Positions 17,981-26,047 of a DNA stretch of 64,000 bases are shown piece after piece. The stretch is from positions 186,001 to 250,000 of the forward strand of contig NZ_QMDI01000005.1 in the NCBI RefSeq assembly GCF_003336755.1, in the 5' to 3' direction. The number at the start of each line of letters is the position of its first letter. The first letter of the stretch is position 1. The notes below the pieces were generated by a model. That model had not been told where the DNA came from and made no database searches. It was given only the letters and a program-made list of their open reading frames with translations. Position numbers and translations under genes: made by a program. The DNA is from Elioraea thermophila (ex Habib et al. 2022) (GTDB taxonomy: Bacteria > Pseudomonadota > Alphaproteobacteria > Acetobacterales > Acetobacteraceae).

Positions 17981-19086
17981 TCGGCCTCGCCCAGCAGGCG
18001 CTCGAGCAGGGCTTGCCGCAGCACCGTGCCGCGCCCGCTGAGGCGCGCCGGCGTATCGGGCCACCGGTCGCGCGCGGTGGCGGAGACGGCTGCCCCGGGA
18101 AGCGCGTGCTCGAGTTCGCGCGGCAGCGGAGGCAGCGACCGCCCGATCAGCCACAGCGCCGCCAGCCGCCCCGCCGCACTGTCGCTGGCCGCCTCCCAGA
18201 CGGAGAGCAGGAGAGGCCAGCCGTCGAGGACCCAAGCGGCGAGATCGAGCGGCGTACGCCAAGCAACCGCAGCAGAGGCTGCCGCGCGGATGGTGCGCAT
18301 CGGCGACAGGGCGGCGTCCATGAACCTGGCATGGAGCGCCGAGGCGGCCTCTGCAGTGGCCGAGGCCGCGCCCGAGACGAAGCGCAAGGCCACCTCCTCG
18401 CCCTCGCAGAGGGGATCGAGGTCGGCGAGGGTGGCGGTGAAGGCGCGCAGGCGCTGCAGGATCGCCTCCAGCCGCCGTGCGAGGGCGATCGCGGAGGCGA
18501 GGGCGTGCAGGGCGGAAACGAAAGCCTGGGTATCGAGGGCCGCTGCGCGAGCGACCTGGTCGAGCAGCACACGGTTGTCCTGCACGAACGCGACGAGCGC
18601 GTCCGCGCCCAGGGGGCAGCGGGCCACCGCCTCCTCATCGCGGTCGCCGAGACGCGCGACGAGAGCGACCAGGGCAGCAGCGAGCTCGGCCTGCTCGCGT
18701 CTGTGCCGTTCGGCCTCCCGTGCGGCCACGCGGCGCCCGGCCAGACCCTGCAGGGCAGCCGTGCGGCGGGCGGCGGCGACCGCCTCGGGCGACGGCGTGC
18801 CGGCGGCCGAGAGGGCAGCGAGCACGGTCCGGTCGAACAGCGAGGGAGCGGCGAAGTCCGCCACCGAAGCGAGCGGGATCGCGTACCAGCCCCGCGTGCC
18901 GTCCGGCCCGCGCAGGACGAGGTCGGGCGGGTGGGTGCCGTGGCGGCGGAGCCTGGCGAAGGCCAAGGCCGGCGTGGTCAGCGGCAGCACGACCCCGCGT
19001 TCCGCCCAGGTTTCCGGCGTGGCGGAGGCCTGGCGGAAGGAGACGGGGACGGCCGGCGGGGCGGCTTCGGTCAACGCGGCGAGCAT
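17977..19086 (-). CDS. Unrecognised helical protein, first gene of a pair next to the PEPC homologue
   Basis: I do not recognise this 369-residue protein. The N-terminal 90 residues have some beta character (GVVLPLTTPALAF, GWYAIPLASVADF). The rest is helical, with a charged, Arg/Glu-rich coiled-coil-like stretch near residues 110-150. No signal peptide, membrane helix or cofactor motif is seen. The ATG at 19086 opens the unit, and its stop overlaps the ATG of the next gene. About 100 bases of non-coding sequence precede it and should hold the promoter. Confidence 0.72.
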   Translation of the reverse strand: MLAALTEAAPPAVPVSFRQASATPETWAERGVVLPLTTPALAFARLRRHGTHPPDLVLRGPDGTRGWYAIPLASVADFAAPSLFDRTVLAALSAAGTPSPEAVAAARRTAALQGLAGRRVAAREAERHRREQAELAAALVALVARLGDRDEEAVARCPLGADALVAFVQDNRVLLDQVARAAALDTQAFVSALHALASAIALARRLEAILQRLRAFTATLADLDPLCEGEEVALRFVSGAASATAEAASALHARFMDAALSPMRTIRAAASAAVAWRTPLDLAAWVLDGWPLLLSVWEAASDSAAGRLAALWLIGRSLPPLPRELEHALPGAAVSATARDRWPDTPARLSGRGTVLRQALLERLLGEAE

Positions 19087-19190
19087 GAGGGCACGCCACT
19101 GTCGCGCCGAGTCGTGAACACGCCGTTACGAAACAGGGGGCGGTCCCGCTGCGATGGCGCAACACGGCGGATTGTCGGGTTCTGCTCCCG

Positions 19191-19997
19191 TCAGCACCCC
19201 TCGAACTTCGGCGCCCGCTTCTCGAGGAAGGCGCGGAAGGCGTTCCGGAAGTCCTCCGTCAGCACGAAGTCGTTCACCGCGGCTTCCTCCTCCGGCGTGA
19301 TCGGCAGCGGGCCCCGCAGCTTCAGGATCGCCCGCTTGTGGAAGCGCGCCGAGAGGGGAGCACCATCGGCGATGCGGCGGGCAAGCGCCATCGCCTCCTC
19401 CTCGACGCGCTCGTCGGGCACGACTCGGGAAAGCAAGCCCTTCTCGTAGGCCTCGCGGCCCGAGAAGATCCGACCCTCGATGAACACCTCCGCTGCCACC
19501 CCGGTGCCGACCATCTGGATCACCGGGTCCATCTCGGCGTAGGGGTACCAGATGCCCAGGTTGCGGGCGGTGATGCCGAAGCGGATGCCCTCGCCGCCGA
19601 CGCGGAAGTCGCACATGGTGGCGATCCCCGCCCCGCCGCCGAGACAAATGCCGCGGATCATCGCCACCGTCGGATGCAGGCAGGTGCGCACCGCCTGCAG
19701 GCTCTCGTGCAGCACCCGCCCGTAGACGTCCTCCTTCTCGCGCGTGCCGCGCTCCTCGGCGAAGGCCGCGATGTCGGCCCCGGCGCTGAACGCCTCCGCC
19801 CCCGCCCCGCGCAGCACGACGCAGCGGAGCGAGGTGTCGGCGGAGAGCCCCTCCATCACTGTCTTCAGCGCCCGCCACATGGCGAGATCGAAGGCGTTGC
19901 GCCGTTCGGGGCGGTCGAACAGGACGACGGCGATGTGCGGGTCGGGCCGTTCGAGGCGGATTCGCGGGTCTGGGCTCTGCACGGGGAGGGCGCTCAT
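19191..19997 (-). CDS. Enoyl-CoA hydratase/isomerase (crotonase) family protein
   Basis: This 268-residue protein has the crotonase fold. FSAGADIAAF near residue 73 supplies the first oxyanion-hole amide, and GICLGGGAGIATMCDFRVG near 118 the second. It would hydrate or isomerise an acyl-CoA, but the exact substrate is not readable. The region where the catalytic Glu usually lies (ARNLGIWYPYAEMDP) is unusual. The ATG at 19997 overlaps the glycosylase stop (ATGA). A longer reading from 20081 lies inside that gene and is not preferred. It could provide a missing hydratase step for the distant leucine operon, but this is only a guess. Confidence 0.87.
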   Translation of the reverse strand: MSALPVQSPDPRIRLERPDPHIAVVLFDRPERRNAFDLAMWRALKTVMEGLSADTSLRCVVLRGAGAEAFSAGADIAAFAEERGTREKEDVYGRVLHESLQAVRTCLHPTVAMIRGICLGGGAGIATMCDFRVGGEGIRFGITARNLGIWYPYAEMDPVIQMVGTGVAAEVFIEGRIFSGREAYEKGLLSRVVPDERVEEEAMALARRIADGAPLSARFHKRAILKLRGPLPITPEEEAAVNDFVLTEDFRNAFRAFLEKRAPKFEGC

Positions 19998-20659
19998 TGC
20001 GGGTCGAAGGCGGGACGGGCGGTGACGAACCGCCAGTGATGCCAAAGAAGCCGCGCCGCAAGCCCCCTTGCCGGCGCCCACGGTTCGGCAAGCGCACGCA
20101 GGGCCCGCTCCGAGGGTCGCGCGGGAAGCCCCTTCAGCGCCGCCGTCGCGGCGGCGAGGGCGAGGTCGGCGGCGGGAAAGACGTCGCGGCGTTCAAGCGC
20201 GAACAGGAGGTAGATCTCCGCCGTCCAGCGCCCGAAGCCGGGCAGGGCGGTGAGCGCGGCGATCGCCTCCTCATCGGCCATCCGTTCGAGCGAGTCGGGG
20301 TCGAATCGGCCCGACGCGACGGCCGCGGCGAGCGCGCGCGCGTAGCCGATCTTCGGCCGCGACAGCCCGGCGGCGCGCAGGGCGTCCTCGGACAGGCGAA
20401 GCAGGCGCTCGGCGTCGGGGGCGGGCGGGGCGAGGGCAACGAGGCGGGACCAGATCGCCGCCGCCGCCGCATTGCTGATCTGCTGGCCGACGATGGCGGC
20501 GAGCAGCCCCGCGAAGCCCTTCGGCCGACGCCGCCAGGGCAGCGGGCCGGCCGCGGCCTCGATCGCCGCCAGATCGGGGTCGCGGGCGCACAGCGCATCG
20601 AGGGCCTTGCGTTCCGCCGGCGGAACGGAAAGCTCTGGCGGGATGGGCGCGTCGGGCAC
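19994..20659 (-). CDS. DNA-3-methyladenine glycosylase 2 family (HhH-GPD) protein
   Basis: This 221-residue protein is a compact AlkA-like base-excision glycosylase removing alkylated purines. The helix-hairpin-helix is LPGFGRWTAEIYLLF at about 147-161. The catalytic aspartate is in DVFPAADLAL, aligning with the second Asp of the AlkA PDD motif. GLLAAIVGQQIS near 50 is the conserved GxxxxIxxQQxS helix. The N-terminal TBP-like domain of E. coli AlkA is missing, as in many short bacterial versions. It overlaps the crotonase gene by 4 bases. Confidence 0.88.
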   Translation of the reverse strand: MPDAPIPPELSVPPAERKALDALCARDPDLAAIEAAAGPLPWRRRPKGFAGLLAAIVGQQISNAAAAAIWSRLVALAPPAPDAERLLRLSEDALRAAGLSRPKIGYARALAAAVASGRFDPDSLERMADEEAIAALTALPGFGRWTAEIYLLFALERRDVFPAADLALAAATAALKGLPARPSERALRALAEPWAPARGLAARLLWHHWRFVTARPAFDPQ

Positions 20660-20706
20660 GAGGCGAGACTGTCGCGCCCCGTGCCCGCGCGGTCAAACGG
20701 CGGGCC

Positions 20707-21171
20707 TCAGCCGATGCGGCGCACCCGGCCCGTGTCGCGGTCCATCACGAAGCGGGCGATCACGCCCCCCTCCGCGGTGGTGACGGCGATCTCCGCTTCG
20801 CGCGCGCCGAGCGCCTTGACCTCGCCGATTCGCCAGTTGCGCTCGCCGAGCCACAGGAGGGCGGCTTCGGCGATCTTCCGCACCTCCTCGTCGGAGAGGT
20901 TCTTGTTGTCCCGGTTGATGAAGAAGCCGCGCAGCAGGCCGCGCTCGCCGCGCGCCTCGCCGCGATGATGGCCGCGCCCCCACTCGCCGCGCGGCCCGTC
21001 CCAGCGGGCCCCTGGGCCGCGTTCGGTCATCATGCCCGGGCCCTGGCCGGGCCCCATCCCCGGCCCCATGCCGGGCTGGGCCCAGGCCCCCATCCGGCCC
21101 GCGCCGTAACCGACCAGCCCGGCCGAGGCGAGCCCCCCCGCCAGCAACACCACCTTCACGATCCGGCTCAT
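20707..21171 (-). CDS. Secreted PepSY-like small protein with Met/Gly/Pro repeats
   Basis: This 154-residue protein starts at ATG 21171, preceded by GGAGG at a good distance. Upstream in-frame starts lie within that ribosome site region. It has a signal peptide (about 1-25), then a Met-Gly-Pro repeat (MGPGMGPGQGPGM) and a His/Arg-rich segment. The C-terminal 75-residue domain ends IARFVMDRDTGRVRRIG, which resembles PepSY domains. It should be periplasmic. Met-rich repeats sometimes bind copper, but that is an inference. It is divergent from the two-component genes across about 200 bases and may be regulated by, or act upon, that sensor. Confidence 0.75.
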   Translation of the reverse strand: MSRIVKVVLLAGGLASAGLVGYGAGRMGAWAQPGMGPGMGPGQGPGMMTERGPGARWDGPRGEWGRGHHRGEARGERGLLRGFFINRDNKNLSDEEVRKIAEAALLWLGERNWRIGEVKALGAREAEIAVTTAEGGVIARFVMDRDTGRVRRIG

Positions 21172-21288
21172 CGCATCCTCCGTCATGGTTCCTCCCCGGC
21201 TTGTCGCCGGGAACGCCGGCACCGTGGGCGAACCGCATTGCGGGCGGATGGCAGGGCTTCGACGAAGTGCAGGAAACCGTAACGGCGT

Positions 21289-21322
21289 GTGACGGGCCGG
21301 GCGGTTTGCAACATGCCGTCAC
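21289..21322. promoter_or_regulatory. Inverted repeat in the divergent promoter of the two-component system
   Basis: GTGACGG (21289-21295) and its exact complement CCGTCAC (21316-21322) flank a 20-base spacer between the PepSY-like gene and the response regulator. AAACCG (21274-21279) and CGGTTT (21302-21307) form a second, interleaved pair. This is a possible operator for the adjacent OmpR-family regulator. It is a pattern observation only. Confidence 0.3.
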
Positions 21323-21368
21323 CTGTGCGGCGTTGCCGCGCACGCCACCCCGCGCAAAAACCCGCGCC

Positions 21369-22091
21369 ATGAGCGAGCGGGAGCCGCACATCCTGGTCGT
21401 CGATGACGATCGCGAGATCCGCGCCCTCCTTGCCCGCTTCCTCGAGGGGCATGGGTTTCGCGTCTCCACCGCGCGCGATGGGCGGGAGATGCGCCGCGCA
21501 CTCGCCCATGGTGCGCATGCGCTGATCGTGCTCGACCTGATGCTGCCCGGCGAGGACGGGCTGTCCTTGCTGCGTGCCTTGCGCGCCGAGGGCCTGCGCA
21601 CGCCGGTGATCATGCTCACCGCGATGGGCGAGGAGACCGACCGCATCGTCGGGCTCGAACTCGGTGCCGACGATTACGTGCCGAAACCCTTCAACCCGCG
21701 CGAGCTGCTCGCGCGCATTCGCGCCGTGCTGCGCCGCGCGGCGGAGGCGCGCGCGGGGGCGGCGGTGGCGGGGACGGTGTTCCGCTTCGCCGGCTGGACC
21801 CTCGACACCGCGCGCCGTCGCCTGACCGACCCGAACGGGGTCGAGGTCGCGCTGACGGGTGGCGAGTTCGATCTCCTGCGCATCCTGGCCGAGCGGCCCG
21901 GGCGGGTGCTGACGCGCGATGCGCTGATGGACCTGCTGCACGGGCGCGCCGCCGGCGTGTTCGACCGCACGATCGACGTCGCGATCAGCCGGCTTCGCCG
22001 CAAGCTCGACGACGACGGCAAGAACCCCTCGCTGATCAAGACCGTGCGCGGCGGCGGGTACGTGCTGGCCGCCGCGGTGGAAACGTCGTGA
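21369..22091 (+). CDS. OmpR-family DNA-binding response regulator
   Basis: This 240-residue protein has a receiver domain (1-120) with the acidic cluster VDDD at 11-14, the phospho-acceptor Asp at about D56 in VLDLMLPGEDG and the conserved Lys at about 106. A winged-helix output domain follows, ending IKTVRGGGYVLA. The ATG at 21369 is chosen because the upstream reading has no family homology. Its stop overlaps the GTG of the kinase gene (GTGA), so the two are translated together. Likely targets include the divergent PepSY-like gene. Confidence 0.94.
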   Translation: MSEREPHILVVDDDREIRALLARFLEGHGFRVSTARDGREMRRALAHGAHALIVLDLMLPGEDGLSLLRALRAEGLRTPVIMLTAMGEETDRIVGLELGADDYVPKPFNPRELLARIRAVLRRAAEARAGAAVAGTVFRFAGWTLDTARRRLTDPNGVEVALTGGEFDLLRILAERPGRVLTRDALMDLLHGRAAGVFDRTIDVAISRLRRKLDDDGKNPSLIKTVRGGGYVLAAAVETS

Positions 22092-23419
22092 CGCCCTTCC
22101 TCTGGCCGCGCTCCATCGCGGGGCGAACTTTCCTCGTGCTGCTCCTCGGCCTGTTCGCCGCGCAGGTGATCGGGCTCACCATCCACGCGCTCGATCGCCT
22201 CGAGCTGCAGCGCAGCGCGGCGGCGCGCGAATCCATGCTGCGGCTCGCCGGGCTGTGGCGGGCGGCGGTGACCGCCCCGGCCGCGGCGCGCGGCGAGCTC
22301 GTCCGCCAAGCCGACCTGCCGGAGGGGTTCACGGTCACTTTCTCCGCCGAGCCCACCACGGTCGGCCTCGCGTTCGGCGGACGGGGCGAGCGGGCGGAGC
22401 GCCTGGCAGCCTGGCTCGGTCGGCTCGGCGGCCCTCCGCCTCTGCGCCCGCGCGAGGTCATCCTCGCCGACCTGCCCGGCGGCGGCTTCGCCGCCTCGCT
22501 GCGGCTGCCCGATCAGGGCTGGATGAACGTCACCGCCCGCCCGCCGCGCCCAGTCCCCTGGTCGTCGCCCACCTTCCTCGCCGCACTCGCGGTGATGACG
22601 GCGGCCGTCGCCGCCCTCTCCTTCTGGGCGGTGCGGCGGCTGACCGCGCCGATCCGCGACCTCGGCGCCGCCGCCGAGCGGCTGGGGCGGGACGTCAATG
22701 CGCCACCCTTGTCGACCGAGGGCCCGCGCGAGGTCGCCCAGGCGGCGGCGGCCTTCAACACCATGGCGGAGCGCATCCGCCGCTTCGTCGCCGACCGCAC
22801 CACCATGCTCGCCGCGCTGAGCCACGACCTGCGCACGCCGATCACGCGGCTTCGCCTGCGCGCGGAGTTCATCGAGGACGAGGCGTTGCGCGAGAAGATC
22901 CTCGCCGATCTCGCCGAGATGGAGGCGATGGTCTCCGCCACGCTCGCGCTCGCCCGCGAGGATGCCGTGCGCGAGGCCGCAGCCGTGATCGACCTCGCGG
23001 CACTCGCGCGCACCGTGGCGGACGAGGCGAACGACCTCGCCGGGCGAGAGATCGTGCGGGTGGAGGCGCCGGCCACGCTGGCGGTTTCCGTCCGCCCCGT
23101 CTCGTTGAAGCGGGCGATCGGCAACCTGGTGCAGAACGCCCTCGCCTACGCCGGCGACTGCACGATCCGCCTCCTTCCACCCGAGGGCGGCGTGGTGCGG
23201 ATCATGGTCGAAGACGAGGGACCGGGCATCCCGGAGGGCGAGATCGAGCGGCTGATGCAGCCCTTTCAGAGGGGCGAGCCGTCGCGGTCGCGCGAGACGG
23301 GGGGAGCGGGGCTCGGGCTTGCCATCGCGCGCAGCGTGGCGCGCGCGCATGGTGGCGAGCTCGTGCTGGAGAACCGCTCGCCGCGGGGCTTGCGCGCCAC
23401 CCTCAGCCTGCCCGCCTGA
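22088..23419 (+). CDS. EnvZ-like sensor histidine kinase
   Basis: This 443-residue inner-membrane kinase has TM1 at about 13-33, a periplasmic loop of about 125 residues, TM2 at about 162-182 and then HAMP. The phosphorylated His is about H246 in LAALSHDLRTPITRLR, the EnvZ-type H-box. N-box NLVQNALAYAG and G-boxes VEDEGPGIPEG and GAGLGLAIARS complete the catalytic domain. The periplasmic domain is not recognised, so the stimulus is unknown. The start is GTG, overlapping the regulator stop. Confidence 0.93.
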   Translation: MTPFLWPRSIAGRTFLVLLLGLFAAQVIGLTIHALDRLELQRSAAARESMLRLAGLWRAAVTAPAAARGELVRQADLPEGFTVTFSAEPTTVGLAFGGRGERAERLAAWLGRLGGPPPLRPREVILADLPGGGFAASLRLPDQGWMNVTARPPRPVPWSSPTFLAALAVMTAAVAALSFWAVRRLTAPIRDLGAAAERLGRDVNAPPLSTEGPREVAQAAAAFNTMAERIRRFVADRTTMLAALSHDLRTPITRLRLRAEFIEDEALREKILADLAEMEAMVSATLALAREDAVREAAAVIDLAALARTVADEANDLAGREIVRVEAPATLAVSVRPVSLKRAIGNLVQNALAYAGDCTIRLLPPEGGVVRIMVEDEGPGIPEGEIERLMQPFQRGEPSRSRETGGAGLGLAIARSVARAHGGELVLENRSPRGLRATLSLPA

Positions 23420-23422
23420 ATC

Positions 23423-23857
23423 TCACTTCGCGAGGCAGGAGACGAGCGGGGCCGGAAAGCCGAGGCAGCCTGGGAAGGAGATCGACCCGTCCGCCTCGCG
23501 CTTGACGCGCAGCACGTTGGGGTCGGCGCAGCCGAAGCCCGCCTGCGGCGCGCCGGCCGGGCGGGGCGGGACGGGGCGAAGGCGGATCTCCACCCCTTCG
23601 GGCACCGCGCGCACGGTCTCGACGATCCTCTGCTGGTAGGAGGGATCGAGCAGGGTCTGGTGCAGGATGATGTCGCGGGTGACGATGACGGTCGGCGCCG
23701 CGAGGCACGCGGTGCGGCCCTGCCGCGGGTCGGGTGGGGCGATGCCGCCGGTCCAGGCGCCGTAGAGCCAAGCGTGGGGTTCGCCCTGCGCAGGGGCGTC
23801 GGCCGGCATGGCGAAGGCGACGGCGATGGCGGCGAGCATGACGGAACGGCGCGGCAC
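23423..23857 (-). CDS. Small secreted hypothetical protein
   Basis: I do not recognise the family. The 144-residue reading uses a GTG at 23857 with GAGGGA upstream. It gives a normal signal peptide (PRRSV n-region, hydrophobic core to about residue 22, then APAQG). The ATG at 23839 is an alternative. The mature part contains four Cys residues (in TACLAAP, GFGCADP, FPGCLGF and VSCLAK), suggesting disulfides, and short HQTLLDPSYQQR-like helical pieces. It converges on the kinase gene with 3 bases between stops. Confidence 0.68.
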   Translation of the reverse strand: MPRRSVMLAAIAVAFAMPADAPAQGEPHAWLYGAWTGGIAPPDPRQGRTACLAAPTVIVTRDIILHQTLLDPSYQQRIVETVRAVPEGVEIRLRPVPPRPAGAPQAGFGCADPNVLRVKREADGSISFPGCLGFPAPLVSCLAK

Positions 23858-24008
23858 GGGGCTCCCTCGTTCGGCAAGGCCTGGGACACTAGCCGAGGCC
23901 GCCTCGGCGGGGGAGGCGGGGCGCGCTGCGCGCCTGCCCCGCGCCTTGCCGATGCCATGCTCGCATGGCACCGGGGCGCGCTTGCCGTCATCCCGAGGTG
24001 CCACTGCC

Positions 24009-24599
24009 GTGGAACTTCCCGGCCTTCGCCGTCTCTACGACGCCGTGCTCCGGCTCGCCGCCCACCCGCAGGCGCGGGTGTGGCTGTTCCTCGTCGCTTT
24101 CGCCGAATCCTCGGTGTTCCCGATCCCGCCCGACGTCATCCTGGCGCCGATGGCGGTGGCGCGGCCTGACCGATGGCTCTCGTCGGCGCTGACCTGCACC
24201 GCGGGCTCCACCCTCGGGGGGGTGGCGGGTTACCTCATCGGCTGGGGGCTCTACGAGGCGCTGGCGGTGCCGATCATCGAGCTCTACCGCCTGCACGAGG
24301 CGGATGCGCGGTTTCGCGAGCTCTACCTCGCCTACGACTGGTTGGTGGTGGCGATCGCCGGCTTCACGCCCATCCCGTACAAGCTCGCCACCATCGCTTC
24401 CGGCGCGGTGGGGATGGGCCTCCTGCCGTTCATCGTCGCCTCGGCGGCCTCGCGCGGGGCGCGGTTCGTGATGGTGGCGCTGATCGCGGCGAAGTTCGGC
24501 CCGCCCGTGCTGGCGGTGGTGGAGAAGCGGTTGACCCTGTTCACCCTGGTGTTTCTGGCGTTGCTCGCCGGCGGCTTTGTGCTGGTGCGCTGGCTGTGA
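24009..24599 (+). CDS. YqaA/VTT-family (DedA-related) membrane protein
   Basis: This 196-residue membrane protein has about five hydrophobic segments and the SNARE-associated/VTT signature. FAESSVFPIPPDVILAPM lies near 31-48 and a GFTPIPYKLATIASGA block near 117-132, the two re-entrant elements of DedA-like proteins. Members are linked to lipid scrambling/transport and envelope homeostasis. The exact role of the YqaA subgroup is uncertain. GTG at 24009 has GAGGTG upstream. A longer reading from 23808 overlaps the divergent secreted protein gene and is not preferred. Confidence 0.85.
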   Translation: MELPGLRRLYDAVLRLAAHPQARVWLFLVAFAESSVFPIPPDVILAPMAVARPDRWLSSALTCTAGSTLGGVAGYLIGWGLYEALAVPIIELYRLHEADARFRELYLAYDWLVVAIAGFTPIPYKLATIASGAVGMGLLPFIVASAASRGARFVMVALIAAKFGPPVLAVVEKRLTLFTLVFLALLAGGFVLVRWL

Positions 24600-24602
24600 G
24601 CC

Positions 24603-24932
24603 TCAGCGCGCGGCGGCGGTGACGCCGTGGCGGGCGAGGAAGTCGCGAATGGTCATCATCTCCGCATCGGCGAGACACGCGGTGTCATCGGGCCCAGTCT
24701 CGAAGCGGTAGATCGTGATCTGCTGGCCCAGGATCTGGGCGCGGCAGAATTCCCCCTGGCGCTGCGGCCGGCCGGGGCAGGCGGCGAGATCGACGTGCGG
24801 AACGGCCGGTTCAAACTCGGCATAGGTGATTCGGCAGGCCGCTTCGGCGGCGAGGGCGCTCGCCGTGCCGAGGGGGACGGCGGCGAGAGCGGGAAGAAGG
24901 GCGAGGGCGGCGTGCCGAGTGCGCTCTGCCAT
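24603..24932 (-). CDS. Small secreted Cys-containing protein, probably iron-regulated
   Basis: I do not recognise the family. The 109-residue protein has a signal peptide (MAERTRHAALALL through about residue 29, ASALAAE). The mature domain of about 80 residues has four Cys (AACRITYAEF, AACPGRP, GEFCRAQ, DTACLAD). The ATG at 24932 has GGAAGGA six bases upstream. A Fur-like box lies about 43 bases upstream, so expression probably rises under iron limitation. Its stop is 3 bases from the convergent YqaA gene. Confidence 0.72.
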   Translation of the reverse strand: MAERTRHAALALLPALAAVPLGTASALAAEAACRITYAEFEPAVPHVDLAACPGRPQRQGEFCRAQILGQQITIYRFETGPDDTACLADAEMMTIRDFLARHGVTAAAR

Positions 24933-24974
24933 GGGTGGTCCTTCCGGTGGCCGCATGGGTTTGCTGCCTGTTAT

Positions 24975-24993
24975 GATAATGAGAGTCACTCGC
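24975..24993 (-). promoter_or_regulatory. Fur-like box upstream of the small secreted protein
   Basis: The 19-mer GATAATGAGAGTCACTCGC matches 14 of 19 positions of the classical Fur consensus GATAATGATAATCATTATC, including the whole left half. It sits in an A+T-rich island within otherwise very G+C-rich DNA, 43 bases upstream of the gene at 24603-24932. There is no plus-strand gene start close by, so that gene is the likely target. Confidence 0.6.
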
Positions 24994-25082
24994 ATTTGCA
25001 ACCGGCGCGACAAGCGGCACGCACTTGCCCGATCGCAGACCCCCTTCTCTGCGGCCGCCGTTCCGCCCGTTGCGGACCCCGA

Positions 25083-25117
25083 CGCAGGAAAAGCCCCGGG
25101 GAGGGTGTCCCCGGGGC
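25083..25117 (-). terminator. Intrinsic terminator of the first PEP-CTERM gene
   Basis: A perfect 10-bp stem (25093-25102 with 25108-25117) has a 5-base loop. On the minus strand it is followed by TTTTCC. It lies 35 bases after the stop of the gene at 25152. Confidence 0.82.
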
Positions 25118-25151
25118 CCTCGTTCAACGCGGGTTGGGCGCGGCTTGTCGG

Positions 25152-25868
25152 TCAGCACACCGTCGGGCGGCGGCGGGCGGCGAAGCCGAGGCCCAGCAGA
25201 CCCGCGCCGAGGACCGCGAGCGAGGCGGGTTCAGGGATCGGGTTGCCGACAACGAGGCTCTGACGGGGAATGGCCAGCCCCTGCGCATCCACCGCGGTGA
25301 GGCCGATCGGGATCGGCATCGCGGACAGGTTCGCTGCGGAGAGGGCGTTGGAGATCGCCGTCAGTTCGGGGGTGATGGTCGACGCGGCGGTCGAGCTCCA
25401 GGAGAAGGCGGAGCCGTAGGCGACCTCCCACACGTCGAGCTGGTAGGCGGCGGAGCGGATCGCGGTCAGTGTGGCGGCCTCGGCCTGGGCGGCCAGGGTC
25501 AGCCAGTTGATCTGCTGCAGCTGCGTGGTGTTGAGCGGGAAGTCCACCGGCGCGCCACCGGGCGTCGGGTCACCCGCGGCGGCGACGGGCGCGACGGTGT
25601 AGGTCGTCGGCACCTGGATCGGATGGAACAGGTCGACGCAAAACCCGTAGAGAGTGCCGGCGGTGGTATTGAGCTGGAAGAGACCGGCCAACACGTTGAT
25701 CGGACCGAGCGATGGTGTCCCGCTCAGCTGAACCGTGACCGTCGGATTGGACCCCGTCCCGACCAGCGAGTACGCGGTCATGGTGATGGTGGAAGCCGCC
25801 CCCGGCTTGGGTGGGGCCACGACCGCAACCACGACGGCGACGGCGGCAATGAACGTTTTGAGTCCAAT
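25152..25868 (-). CDS. PEP-CTERM protein with thioester-domain-like Cys/Gln motif (paralogue 1, apparent ATT start)
   Basis: This is a secreted surface protein of 238 residues if started at ATT 25868. An in-frame ATG at 25931 (259 residues) exists but lacks a ribosome site and gives an odd charged N terminus. ATT is preceded by AGGGGG seven bases away and aligns exactly with the start Met of the neighbouring paralogue. It has a signal peptide to about residue 25, a beta-rich body, then PIPEPASL (212-214 PEP), a hydrophobic helix and ARRR. That C terminus is the exosortase sorting signal. C77 in YGFCVDLFH and Q143 in AAYQLDVWEVAYG resemble the [YF]C[VI]D and QxxxWE halves of thioester (TED/TQXA) domains. 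No exosortase is in the window. Confidence 0.8.
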   Translation of the reverse strand: MGLKTFIAAVAVVVAVVAPPKPGAASTITMTAYSLVGTGSNPTVTVQLSGTPSLGPINVLAGLFQLNTTAGTLYGFCVDLFHPIQVPTTYTVAPVAAAGDPTPGGAPVDFPLNTTQLQQINWLTLAAQAEAATLTAIRSAAYQLDVWEVAYGSAFSWSSTAASTITPELTAISNALSAANLSAMPIPIGLTAVDAQGLAIPRQSLVVGNPIPEPASLAVLGAGLLGLGFAARRRPTVC

Positions 25869-25984
25869 GATGAAGCCCCCTGTGCAGCGACGAACGAACG
25901 GTCGTCGTTCGGAGGCTGCCAGACCCTTCATAAGAATGCACCATTTTGCAATGCGGCTGTGTGTTTTTTTGGCCTAGGCTGGCG

Positions 25985-26022
25985 GAAAAGCGAAGGCCCC
26001 GAGGGCGCGAACCCTCGGGGCC
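25985..26022 (-). terminator. Intrinsic terminator of the second PEP-CTERM gene
   Basis: A perfect 11-bp stem (25995-26005 with 26012-26022) has a 6-base loop. On the minus strand the trailing sequence is TTCGCTTTTCC. It separates the two PEP-CTERM paralogues, so each has its own transcript. Confidence 0.8.
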
Positions 26023-26047
26023 CTCCCGGCAGGTTGCCCGGGGACGA

